Shown here: in pieces, positions 1 to 6,560 of the stretch
Layout: every line of letters begins with the position of its first letter
How positions within the stretch are numbered: the stretch's first letter is position 1
NCBI GenBank assembly: GCA_006226265.1
Contig: SBHH01000129.1
Location: 1-7,514 of the forward strand
Direction: 5' to 3'
Source of the DNA: Alphaproteobacteria bacterium
GTDB taxonomy: Bacteria; Pseudomonadota; Alphaproteobacteria; Sneathiellales; Sneathiellaceae
DNA length: 7,514 nt
Program-made: the position numbers and the translations under genes
Notes under the pieces: generated by a model
Told to the model about the DNA's origin: nothing
Databases searched by the model: none
Seen by the model: only the letters and a program-made list of their open reading frames with translations

Positions 1-26
1 GTTTCGACTTCGGGCAATTCAGGCAT
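1..26 (-). CDS. mutM: Formamidopyrimidine-DNA glycosylase, N-terminus only (partial)
   Basis: Reading the minus strand from the CAT at 24-26 gives MPELPEVE and then the first two bases of a further codon (Thr), before the window edge cuts the gene. This is the hallmark start of the Fpg/MutM (and Nei) family. After Met removal the Pro acts as the N-terminal nucleophile and the following Glu as a catalytic residue in base excision of 8-oxoguanine and formamidopyrimidines. The gene diverges from ubiE, and mutM-ubiE divergence next to ubiB is a familiar alphaproteobacterial arrangement. The ribosome binding site is weak: only an AAGG about 14 bases upstream on the minus strand. Only eight complete codons are visible. 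MutM is preferred over Nei because of the MPELPEVE spelling and the ubiE neighbour. Confidence 0.85.
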
Positions 27-115
27 GGGCGGACAGTAGCCTTAAAAAGAGGGTTGCGCTATGCTGTTGTTTCGCCCAAACAGGGTTTTCTTGAAATCAA
101 GGCTTCTAAACGGCA
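27..115. promoter_or_regulatory. Divergent intergenic region mutM/ubiE with a small dyad
   Basis: This 89-base gap must hold the start signals for both divergent genes. I found no convincing -35/-10 pair on either strand. The clearest element is a small perfect dyad, CTTGA-AA-TCAAG, at 90-101, about 14 bases before the GTG at 116. It could be an operator half-site pair or chance; dyads of this size are common. Confidence 0.3.
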
Positions 116-901
116 GTGAGGGCCATGACCCCGGCAGATGACAGCAGCGACGGCGCGACGTCCGAACAGACCCATTTCGGCTTTCGCGATGTCCCGAAGG
201 CAGAGAAGGCCTCGCTCGTACGCGGGGTGTTCGACAGCGTCGCGGAAAATTACGACCTGATGAACGACCTGATGAGCGGCGGCATCCACCGGCTCTGGAA
301 GACGGCGATGATTGACTGGCTGATGCCCCGAAAGGGGCAGCATCTCCTGGATGTCGCGGGCGGCACGGGCGATATCGCCTTTCGCTTTCTCGACCGGGTG
401 AAAGGCGAGGGGCGCGTCACCATCCTCGACATCAATCATGCGATGCTGAGTGTCGGGCAGGACCGCGCCATCGATCAGGGGCGGCTTGAAAATCTGGAAT
501 GGGTGAATGGCGATGCGCAAAGGCTTCCGCTGGAAGACAAGTCCGTCGATGCCTATACGATTGCCTTCGGTATCCGCAACGTGACCGATATCCCGTTGGC
601 GCTTCGCGAAGCAAGGCGCGTCCTGAAATCCGGCGGGCGGTTTCTCTGTCTTGAGTTCAGCCGGGTCGAAGCGCCTCTTCTGAAGGAGTTTTATGACTTC
701 TATTCCTTCAAGCTTCTGCCGGAAATCGGCGGGCTCGTCGCGAAGGACAAGCCGTCTTACGAATATCTGGTGGAGAGCATCCGGAAATTCCCGGATGCCG
801 ACGAATTTGCCGCGATGATTGCCGAAGCGGGGATGCATCAGGTGAAATACCGGCGGCTCTCGGGCGGGATCGCGGCGCTTCATTCGGCCTGGCGGCTGTA
901 A
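116..901 (+). CDS. ubiE: UbiE, SAM-dependent C-methyltransferase of ubiquinone/menaquinone synthesis
   Basis: This gene encodes the class I SAM-dependent methyltransferase that C-methylates the benzoquinol ring in ubiquinone synthesis (and demethylmenaquinol where that is made). The product is 261 residues from the GTG at 116, close to the usual 250-260. Family blocks appear in order: YDLMNDLMSGG at 46-56; the SAM-binding glycine motif LLDVAGGTGD at 77-86; the acidic ILDIN strand at 103-107; NGDAQRLPLEDKSVDAYT near 131-148; FGIRNVTDI at 151-159; the segment from EARRVLKSGG (165-174) to LEFS; YDFYSFKLLPEIGGLVA near 193-209; and a C-terminal GGIAALHSAWRL. The start is uncertain. GTG 116 has no good ribosome binding site, and ATG 125 has GAGGG only two bases away; the choice changes three residues. 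ubiB follows 15 bases later, so the two are almost certainly cotranscribed. No ubiJ lies between them, unlike in enterobacteria. Confidence 0.96.
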   Translation: MRAMTPADDSSDGATSEQTHFGFRDVPKAEKASLVRGVFDSVAENYDLMNDLMSGGIHRLWKTAMIDWLMPRKGQHLLDVAGGTGDIAFRFLDRVKGEGRVTILDINHAMLSVGQDRAIDQGRLENLEWVNGDAQRLPLEDKSVDAYTIAFGIRNVTDIPLALREARRVLKSGGRFLCLEFSRVEAPLLKEFYDFYSFKLLPEIGGLVAKDKPSYEYLVESIRKFPDADEFAAMIAEAGMHQVKYRRLSGGIAALHSAWRL

Positions 902-916
902 TCGCGGGAGAGAGAC

Positions 917-2527
917 GTGATCCGGATGGTGCACAATTTCCTGCGGCTTTTTGCGATTGCCCGCACGCTCGCGCGGCATGACGCGCTTTTCTTTCTCGAC
1001 CGGTTCGAACGGCTGCCGCTGATCATTAAGGTTGGTCGTCGTTTTTTACCTCTTTTTGCAGTGGGTGCGCGGAGCGGCGGTAATCTTAGGGACGGAGAGC
1101 GGCTCGCCAATGCCTTGCAGGAACTGGGGCCGAGCTTCATCAAGCTCGGTCAGGCGCTTTCGGTCCGGGCCGACCTGATCGGCGAGGAAATGGTGCTGGA
1201 TCTTGCCAACCTCCGCGATCGGCTGCCGCCCTTCCCGTTTGAGGAAGCAAAAAAATCCGTGGAATATGAACTCGGCGCCCCGCTCGACGTCCTGTTTCAT
1301 GAATTTGATCCTGTGCCGGTCGCGGCGGCCTCCATCGCGCAGGTGCATTTCGCGACTGTGCGCGAGGAAATCCCCGCCCCGACCGAGGAGAATTTGGACG
1401 CCAAAGCAGAACATTTCCGGAAAGTCGCGGTCAAAATCCTCCGGCCCGGAATTGAAAGGGCGTTTGAGCGCGATTTGCAGCTTTTCTTCTGGCTCGCGAG
1501 CCTTGCAGAACGCTATCAGCCGCATGTCCGGCGTCTCCGTCTTGGCAAGGTCGTTGAGACCATGGCCGATTCGGTCGAGCTTGAGATGGATCTCCGGATG
1601 GAGGCCGCTGCCGCCGCTGAAATGGCGGAGAATTTCGAAGGCGATCCCGATTTCGGCGTGCCGGAGATCGACTGGCAGCGCACGGGACGCCGGGTCATGA
1701 CCCAGAGCCGGGTTGACGGCATCAGCGTTTCCCGAAAAGAGGAACTGGTCGCCGCCGGGCATGACTTGAAGGCGCTCAGCGATAACGTCATCCGCGTCTT
1801 TCTGCATCAGGTGCTTCGCGACGGCTTTTTTCATGCGGATATGCATCATGGCAATCTTTTCGTGACGGAGGATGGCCGCCTTGTCGCCGTCGATTTCGGC
1901 ATTATGGGCCGGATGAGCCGGGAAACCCGCCTTTTCATGGCGGAAATGCTGCATGCCTTCCTGATCGGAGATTACCGCCGCGCCGCCGAAGTGCATTTTG
2001 AGGCAGGCTACGTTCCGCCGCATAAATCCCTCGACAGCTTTACCCAGGCCTGCCGTTCCATCGGCGAGCCGATCCTTGGCCGTCCGGTCAGCGAGATTTC
2101 CATCGCCCGCCTGCTGGTACAGCTTTTCCAGATCACGGAAACCTTCGAGATGGAAACCCAGCCGCAGCTTCTTCTGTTGCAGAAGACCATGGTGACGGCG
2201 GAAGGCGTGGCCCAGAGCCTCAACCCCGATGTCAATTTCTGGGAGGCCGCGCAGCCGATTGTTGCGATCTGGATGCGTGAAAATATGGGGCCGGAGGCGC
2301 AGGCCGCGGAAATCGTGAAGGACGGGATGCGGCTTTTACGGAAAATTCCCGCCATTGTCAGCCGCGCCGACCGTATCCTGAAGGATTTTGAAGCGCGGGA
2401 AGCGGAAATGGAACTGGCGGCGGAAGAGGCCGGGCAGGGGATCGAGCGCTGGGCGCATAGCCTCTGGTTAGCCGGGGGGATCGTCCTGGGCGGTGTGATC
2501 GTTTATCTCGTCATGCTTGCAAACTGA
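917..2527 (+). CDS. ubiB: UbiB, atypical ABC1/ADCK-family kinase-like protein of ubiquinone synthesis
   Basis: UbiB is a membrane-anchored ADCK/ABC1 protein needed for ubiquinone synthesis; it binds and hydrolyses ATP and is thought to help extract or present lipid intermediates rather than phosphorylate proteins. The 536-residue product shows the diagnostic KxGQ motif (KLGQ, 76-79), the alanine-rich nucleotide loop AAASIAQVH (136-144) replacing the usual glycine-rich loop, the VAVKI lysine (K173), the ExD motif (E223, D225), the catalytic-loop HADMHHGNLF (306-315, with D308 and N313) and the metal-binding DFG (326-328). The C-terminus (about 517-534) is one hydrophobic helix, probably the membrane anchor; E. 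coli UbiB is usually drawn with two. An acidic insert of roughly 14 residues lies between AQVH and K173. The GTG start at 917 has GGGAGAGAG about seven bases upstream, which supports it; ATG 926 is the alternative. Ten consecutive codons at 1031-1060 all end in A or T, unlike the rest of the gene. Confidence 0.96.
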   Translation: MIRMVHNFLRLFAIARTLARHDALFFLDRFERLPLIIKVGRRFLPLFAVGARSGGNLRDGERLANALQELGPSFIKLGQALSVRADLIGEEMVLDLANLRDRLPPFPFEEAKKSVEYELGAPLDVLFHEFDPVPVAAASIAQVHFATVREEIPAPTEENLDAKAEHFRKVAVKILRPGIERAFERDLQLFFWLASLAERYQPHVRRLRLGKVVETMADSVELEMDLRMEAAAAAEMAENFEGDPDFGVPEIDWQRTGRRVMTQSRVDGISVSRKEELVAAGHDLKALSDNVIRVFLHQVLRDGFFHADMHHGNLFVTEDGRLVAVDFGIMGRMSRETRLFMAEMLHAFLIGDYRRAAEVHFEAGYVPPHKSLDSFTQACRSIGEPILGRPVSEISIARLLVQLFQITETFEMETQPQLLLLQKTMVTAEGVAQSLNPDVNFWEAAQPIVAIWMRENMGPEAQAAEIVKDGMRLLRKIPAIVSRADRILKDFEAREAEMELAAEEAGQGIERWAHSLWLAGGIVLGGVIVYLVMLAN

Positions 2528-2627
2528 CGGCTCCTTCCTCGATACTCCTATATAAATTTCACTTGCGCAATTTCAGTGGGATAACTACGTTATTCACATA
2601 ATTCCACAGTAGAATAGGGGCGCAAGA
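2528..2627 (+). promoter_or_regulatory. AT-rich gap before coaBC: candidate promoter, dyad, DnaA-box-like 9-mer
   Basis: This 100-base gap is visibly AT-richer than its surroundings and is the only sizeable break in the plus-strand gene series. A possible sigma70-type promoter is TTCACT (2558-2563), 16 bases, then GATAAC (2580-2585) with an extended -10 TG at 2577-2578; each hexamer matches 4 of 6 consensus bases, so support is weak. ATAAC-TAC-GTTAT at 2581-2593 is a perfect 5-base dyad overlapping that -10. TTATTCACA at 2590-2598 matches the relaxed DnaA-box consensus TTATNCACA, and a poorer CCACA-containing copy follows at 2600-2608. AGGGG at 2616-2620 is the coaBC ribosome binding site. 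No rho-independent terminator for ubiB is visible. Confidence 0.4.
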
Positions 2628-3860
2628 GTGATCTCTGATCCACCCAACTCACCGAAATCGGTTCTGCTGATTATCGGCGGCGGCATTGCCGCCTACAAAA
2701 CGCTGGAACTGATCCGTCAGCTGACCAAGCGGGGCATCCGGACCCGCGCCATCCTGACGAAGGCGGCGGAAGAATTTGTGACCCCGCTCTCGGTCGCGTC
2801 CCTGACCGGCGATAAGGTCTATACAGACCTTTTTTCGCTCACCGACGAGGCGGAGATGGGCCATATCCAGCTTTCGCGCAGCACCGGCCTTCTCGTTGTG
2901 GCGCCTGCAACCGCCGACCTGATGGCGAAAATGGCCGGCGGCCATGCCAATGACCTTGCGACCACGACGCTGCTCGCCACCGACAAGCCGGTCATGATCG
3001 CGCCCGCGATGAATGTCCGCATGTGGCAGCATCCGGCGACGCAGCGCAATCTGAAGCAGCTTCAGGCGGATGGTGTGACGGTCATCGGCCCGGATGAAGG
3101 TGACATGGCCTGCGGCGAATATGGTCCGGGCCGCCTGGCCGAGCCTGAAGTGATCGCCGCGCGGATTGCCGATTTCTTCGATAAATCTGTCGGCAATGGC
3201 CCGCTCGCGGGTCGGAAAATTCTGGTGACCGCCGGGCCGACCCATGAACCGATCGACCCGGTTCGCTATATCGCCAATCATTCCTCCGGCAAGCAGGGCT
3301 TTGCGATTGCCGCCTCGCTCGCGAAACGGGGGGCGGAGGTGACGCTCGTTTCCGGCCCCTCCCGTCTCGGCACGCCCGCCGGGGTCAAGCGCATCGATGT
3401 CATGACGGCGGCGGAAATGCTGGCGGCGACGGAGGGGCTTCTCCCCCTTGATGCGGCGATTTTCGCGGCCGCCGTCGCGGACTGGCGCGTCGCGACCGAG
3501 GCGACGCAGAAAATCAAGAAGCGCGAAGGGGAGTTACCAACGCTGTCCCTCGCCGAAAACCCAGATATCCTCGCGGCCATCAGCCGGCGGGCCGAACATC
3601 GCCCTCCGCTCGTCATCGGCTTTGCCGCCGAAACCGAGCAGATTATTGAAAACGGCCGGGCGAAGCTTGCCAAGAAGGGCTGCGACTGGATCGTTGCGAA
3701 TGACGTGAGCCCGTCGTCCGGCACTTTCGGCGGCGATGAAAACCGGGTCTTTCTCTTAAAAGGGGAAGACGTTGAGGGCTGGCCCAAACAAGGCAAGGAC
3801 GCGGTTGCGGAAAGCCTTGCTGACCGGATCATTGACTATTTCGAGGGAGCGTCTTCATGA
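2628..3860 (+). CDS. coaBC: Bifunctional phosphopantothenoylcysteine decarboxylase / phosphopantothenate-cysteine ligase
   Basis: CoaBC performs two successive steps of coenzyme A synthesis: CTP-dependent ligation of cysteine to 4'-phosphopantothenate (CoaB), then FMN-dependent decarboxylation to 4'-phosphopantetheine (CoaC). The 410-residue product is full length. The N-terminal CoaC flavoprotein part shows [13 protein letters not shown] (12-24), active-site His79 in [23 protein letters not shown] (90-105), the PAMN motif (126-129) and the substrate-clamp Cys162 in [10 protein letters not shown]. The CoaB part begins near residue 194 with [20 protein letters not shown] and NHSSGK (N217 matches the acyl-cytidylate-binding Asn210 of E. 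coli), then AAVADWR (281-287), KIKK (295-298), [15 protein letters not shown] and DWIVANDVS. The GTG start has AGGGG seven bases upstream. The stop overlaps the dut start as ATGA. Cysteine is a substrate, which links this gene to the downstream cysK. Confidence 0.97.
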   Translation: MISDPPNSPKSVLLIIGGGIAAYKTLELIRQLTKRGIRTRAILTKAAEEFVTPLSVASLTGDKVYTDLFSLTDEAEMGHIQLSRSTGLLVVAPATADLMAKMAGGHANDLATTTLLATDKPVMIAPAMNVRMWQHPATQRNLKQLQADGVTVIGPDEGDMACGEYGPGRLAEPEVIAARIADFFDKSVGNGPLAGRKILVTAGPTHEPIDPVRYIANHSSGKQGFAIAASLAKRGAEVTLVSGPSRLGTPAGVKRIDVMTAAEMLAATEGLLPLDAAIFAAAVADWRVATEATQKIKKREGELPTLSLAENPDILAAISRRAEHRPPLVIGFAAETEQIIENGRAKLAKKGCDWIVANDVSPSSGTFGGDENRVFLLKGEDVEGWPKQGKDAVAESLADRIIDYFEGASS

Positions 3861-4324
3861 CAGCCATTCAAATTTCCATTACCCGCCTGCCGCATGGGGC
3901 GGATCTGCCGCTTCCTTCTTACGAGACGAAGCAGAGCGCGGGCATGGATATCCGCGCGGCGGTGGAGAGTGAGATCGAAATCCTGCCGGGCGGGCGGGCG
4001 CTGGTGCCGACCGGGTTCAGGATTGCCCTGCCGCCGGGATATGAGGCGCAAGTGCGCCCGCGGTCGGGCCTTGCCCTTAAAAACGGAATCACCCTTCCCA
4101 ACAGCCCCGGCACCGTCGATGCGGATTATCGTGGCGAGGTCGGGATCATCCTCCTCAATGCGGGGACGGAGCCTTTCACGATCCGCCGTGGCGACCGCAT
4201 TGCGCAGATGGTCATCGCTCCGGTGACGAAAGGCGAATGGGTGGAAATGGAAAGCCTTGATCAGACGGCGCGCGGGGAAGGGGGTTTCGGCTCCACCGGC
4301 GTCGCGGGGGGAGGGGCCTCATGA
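3857..4324 (+). CDS. dut: Deoxyuridine 5'-triphosphate nucleotidohydrolase (trimeric dUTPase)
   Basis: dUTPase hydrolyses dUTP to dUMP and pyrophosphate, keeping uracil out of DNA and feeding dTMP synthesis. The 155-residue length suits the homotrimeric family, and all five motifs are present: I AGMDIRA (28-34); [13 protein letters not shown] (68-78); [19 protein letters not shown] (84-99), with D88 as the expected catalytic aspartate and Y91 the deoxyribose-stacking tyrosine; [12 protein letters not shown] (111-120); and [11 protein letters not shown] (139-148), the flexible C-terminal arm with the uracil-stacking Phe144. The ATG lies inside the coaBC stop (ATGA) and is preceded by GAGGGAG with seven bases of spacing, implying translational coupling. 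coaBC-dut adjacency is also found in E. coli. The 3' end overlaps the next gene in the same way. Confidence 0.97.
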   Translation: MTAIQISITRLPHGADLPLPSYETKQSAGMDIRAAVESEIEILPGGRALVPTGFRIALPPGYEAQVRPRSGLALKNGITLPNSPGTVDADYRGEVGIILLNAGTEPFTIRRGDRIAQMVIAPVTKGEWVEMESLDQTARGEGGFGSTGVAGGGAS

Positions 4325-4776
4325 CCATGTTGCATCTCCCCCGGAAAATGCTCTATGCGCTGGAGGCGGTGGTTGATATCGCCTTCAACGCGCGGCCGAA
4401 TCCGGTGCAATCGAAGGAAATCACCCAACGGCAGGGCATTCCGCTCCGCTATCTTGAGCAGGTGATGCAACAGCTCGTCCATGGCGGCATCCTGAAAGGG
4501 GTGCGCGGACCCAAGGGCGGGTACCGCCTGGCGAGGGAACGCCGCCGCATCACGGCGGGCGATGTGATCCGCGTGATCAATGCCGCCGAAGGGGAGGAGG
4601 AAGCGGATATCTTCTCCTCCGATATCGGGCAGTCGGTCGTTGGCCCTCTGTGGGAGGAGGCGCAGGACGCGCTTCTCGCCAAACTCGATTCCGTGACGCT
4701 TGAGGATCTCTGCCAGCGGGCCAATGAAAGCTGCGCGGAGGAAATGCCGTCTGACGGCATGACCTTCGAAATCTGA
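4321..4776 (+). CDS. Rrf2-family transcriptional regulator lacking the IscR-type Fe-S cysteines
   Basis: A 151-residue winged-helix DNA-binding protein of the Rrf2 (IscR/NsrR/CymR) family. The N-terminal [13 protein letters not shown] (10-22), the recognition-helix region [19 protein letters not shown] (34-52) and the wing [12 protein letters not shown] (61-72) follow E. coli IscR closely; Glu46 aligns with IscR Glu43, which tunes DNA-site choice. The dimerisation helix follows at about 109-130. The IscR cluster ligands (three Cys and a His between residues 92 and 107 there) are absent: the matching loop here is acidic, with [13 protein letters not shown] at 91-103. The only cysteines, C131 and C138, lie near the C-terminus. 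A redox or protein-partner switch is therefore more likely than a canonical [2Fe-2S] sensor (inference). The start overlaps dut as ATGA, with GGAGG at 4310-4314 six bases upstream. cysK begins 41 bases downstream, so control of cysteine metabolism is the best guess; the target genes are not shown by the sequence. Confidence 0.9.
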   Translation: MTMLHLPRKMLYALEAVVDIAFNARPNPVQSKEITQRQGIPLRYLEQVMQQLVHGGILKGVRGPKGGYRLARERRRITAGDVIRVINAAEGEEEADIFSSDIGQSVVGPLWEEAQDALLAKLDSVTLEDLCQRANESCAEEMPSDGMTFEI

Positions 4777-4817
4777 AGCGGCTTTAAGAAAACGCGAGAT
4801 ACGACAGGAAGAGGAAA

Positions 4818-5771
4818 ATGTTAAAGAACCCGCCCCGTGGCAGAATTTATGACAATATCATCGACACTATCGGCGCAACGCCGCTTGTCCGGCTGCAGCG
4901 GACGGGGAAGGAAACGAACAAGGGCGCGGATATCCTTTTGAAGCTGGAGTTTTTCAACCCGCTTGCTTCCGTCAAGGACCGGATCGCCGTTGCCATGATC
5001 GAGGCGATGGAGGAAGCCGGGCTGATCACGAAGGAAACCGCGATTATCGAGCCCACCTCCGGCAATACCGGGATCGGCCTCGCTTTCGTCTGTGCGTCGA
5101 AAGGCTATAACCTCACCCTCGTCATGCCGGAAAGCATGTCGATGGAACGGAGGAAAATGCTGAAACTGCTGGGCGCCAATCTGGAACTGACGGACGCGGC
5201 GAAAGGCATGAACGGTGCGATTGCAAGAGCGGATGAAATGAAGGCCGAAATCGGTGATGCGGTCATTCCGCAGCAGTTTGAAAATCCGGCCAATCCCGCG
5301 ATTCACCGTGTCACCACGGCCGAGGAAATTCTTGCCGATACGGGTGGCAAGGTTGATGTGGTCGTGATCGGAGTTGGCACGGGAGGGACGCTCACCGGCG
5401 TCGGCACGGTGTTGAAAAAAAAGAACCCGAAGGTGCGGATCGTTGCGGTCGAGCCCGAGGACAGTCCGGTTCTTTCCGGCGGTCAGCCGGGGCCGCATAA
5501 AATCCAGGGGATTGGTGCGGGCTTCTCGCCCAAGAACCTCGATGAAAGCCTGATCGATGAAATCCTTACCATCGGCAATGAGACGGCGTTCGAAACCGCG
5601 CGCGAGGTTGCCCGCGAGGAAGGAATTCCCATCGGCATCTCCTCTGGCGCCGCTGTCGCCGCCGCGCTGGAGCTGGCGGAGCGATCCGAGATGAAAGGCA
5701 AGACCATCGTCGTGATCATCCCCTCCTTCGCCGAAAGATATCTCACCACCGCCCTCTTTGACGGACTGTAG
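4818..5771 (+). CDS. cysK: Cysteine synthase A (O-acetylserine sulfhydrylase), PLP-dependent
   Basis: CysK makes cysteine from O-acetylserine and sulfide using pyridoxal phosphate. The 317-residue product is of normal length for this fold-type II enzyme. Visible motifs: IGATPLVRL (18-26); the PLP lysine K53 in NPLASVKDR (47-55); the substrate loop TSGNTG (80-85); the phosphate-binding GTGGT (187-191); the GIGAGFSP loop (231-238), which in CysK lines the active-site entrance; GISSGAA (273-279), with the serine facing the PLP pyridine nitrogen; and a C-terminal PSFAERYL in place of the more widespread PDSGERYL. The ATG at 4818 is preceded by AGGAAGAGG (4806-4814), a strong ribosome binding site. 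Neighbours are an Rrf2 regulator upstream and a MoeB/ThiF-like gene six bases downstream. CysM or a cystathionine beta-synthase-like enzyme is less likely given the loops. An eight-A run at 5415-5422 encodes part of the Lys200-202 stretch. Confidence 0.95.
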   Translation: MLKNPPRGRIYDNIIDTIGATPLVRLQRTGKETNKGADILLKLEFFNPLASVKDRIAVAMIEAMEEAGLITKETAIIEPTSGNTGIGLAFVCASKGYNLTLVMPESMSMERRKMLKLLGANLELTDAAKGMNGAIARADEMKAEIGDAVIPQQFENPANPAIHRVTTAEEILADTGGKVDVVVIGVGTGGTLTGVGTVLKKKNPKVRIVAVEPEDSPVLSGGQPGPHKIQGIGAGFSPKNLDESLIDEILTIGNETAFETAREVAREEGIPIGISSGAAVAAALELAERSEMKGKTIVVIIPSFAERYLTTALFDGL

Positions 5772-5777
5772 GGCACC

Positions 5778-6560
5778 ATGTCGCTTAGCGATGATCAGCT
5801 TGATCGGTATGCGCGCCATATCGTACTGCGCGAAATCGGCGGCGCGGGACAGCAGAAGCTGCTCGCCGCAAAAGTGCTGGTCGTCGGGGCGGGCGGGCTT
5901 GGCTCCCCCTTGCTTCTTTATCTTGCGGCGGCGGGGGTCGGGACCCTCGGCGTTATCGATGACGATGCGATCGATCTGTCCAACCTGCAGCGGCAAGTGC
6001 TTCACGGCACGGGCGATGTCGGTCGGCCCAAGGTGGAAAGCGCGAGCGCGCGTCTAAAGGAAATTAACCCGGATATCACGGTTATCGAACATAAGGCGCG
6101 ATTGACAGCGGAAAATGCCGCCGAAGTGATCGAAGGCTATGATCTCGTCGCGGACGGGTCGGATAATTTCGAAACCCGGTTTTTGCTTAACGACGCCTGC
6201 TATTTCCTCAAAAAAACCCTTGTTTCCGGGGCGATCCTGCAGTTCGACGGGCAGATCAGCACCTTCAAGGCCCATGAGACGGGAGATCATCCCTGCTATC
6301 GCTGTCTTTTTCCCGCACCACCGCCACTCGATATTGCCCGCACCTGCGGCGAGGCCGGGGTGCTCGGCGCGCTTGCCGGGGTTATCGGATCGATGCAGGC
6401 GGTCGAGGTGGTGAAGGAGCTTTTATCCCTCGGCGAGGGGCTTTCGGGCAAGCTCCTCCTTTATGATGCGCTCTCGGCCGAAATCCGCCGCATCACCACC
6501 CACCGCGATCCCGCTTGTGTCCTCTGCGGGGAGAACCCGACGCGTCACGGCATAAAGTAA
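5778..6560 (+). CDS. moeB: HesA/MoeB/ThiF-family E1-like sulfur-carrier adenylyltransferase
   Basis: This E1-like enzyme adenylates the C-terminal Gly-Gly of a small ubiquitin-like sulfur carrier (MoaD, ThiS or similar) so that sulfur can be loaded for molybdopterin or thiamine synthesis. The 260-residue product contains the family's N-terminal RYARHIVLREIG (10-21), the nucleotide-binding VVGAGGLGSP (35-44), DDDAIDLSNLQRQVLH (61-76, with the ATP-contacting arginine), GRPKVESA (82-89), ADGSDNFETRFLLND (125-139), a conserved cysteine C190 in ARTCGEAGVLG, GVIGSMQA (201-208), and zinc-binding pairs CYRC (173-176) and CVLC (247-250). There is no C-terminal rhodanese domain, so sulfur must come from another protein. 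The gene starts six bases after cysK, with AGGG overlapping the cysK stop, which indicates cotranscription. MoeB and ThiF cannot be separated by eye, so the symbol is tentative. No carrier gene is visible in the window. The 3' end overlaps the convergent transporter gene by 16 bases. Confidence 0.88.
   Translation: MSLSDDQLDRYARHIVLREIGGAGQQKLLAAKVLVVGAGGLGSPLLLYLAAAGVGTLGVIDDDAIDLSNLQRQVLHGTGDVGRPKVESASARLKEINPDITVIEHKARLTAENAAEVIEGYDLVADGSDNFETRFLLNDACYFLKKTLVSGAILQFDGQISTFKAHETGDHPCYRCLFPAPPPLDIARTCGEAGVLGALAGVIGSMQAVEVVKELLSLGEGLSGKLLLYDALSAEIRRITTHRDPACVLCGENPTRHGIK

Noticed and set aside
59..979. 306-codon minus-strand open frame across ubiE
   Set aside because: It runs through the whole of ubiE and into ubiB, encodes no recognisable motif and is explained by codon bias on the coding strand.
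1046..2023. 325-codon minus-strand open frame across ubiB
   Set aside because: Shadow of ubiB, which has all its kinase-like motifs on the plus strand.
4777..4817. Operator for the Rrf2 regulator between rrf2 and cysK
   Set aside because: I could not find an IscR type 1, type 2 or other clear palindrome in these 41 bases.
5415..5422. Run of eight A in cysK (also seven-A runs at 1249-1255 in ubiB and 6210-6216 in the E1-like gene) as possible slippage or frameshift sites
   Set aside because: All fall within Lys-coding or ordinary in-frame stretches of intact genes, and no alternative-frame product of interest follows.
4821..6005. 394-codon open frame on the minus strand, antisense to cysK and the E1-like gene
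   Set aside because: It is the complement of two clearly conserved genes, has a low-complexity Arg/His/Asp-rich composition and no recognisable domain; GC-rich genes commonly produce such shadow frames.
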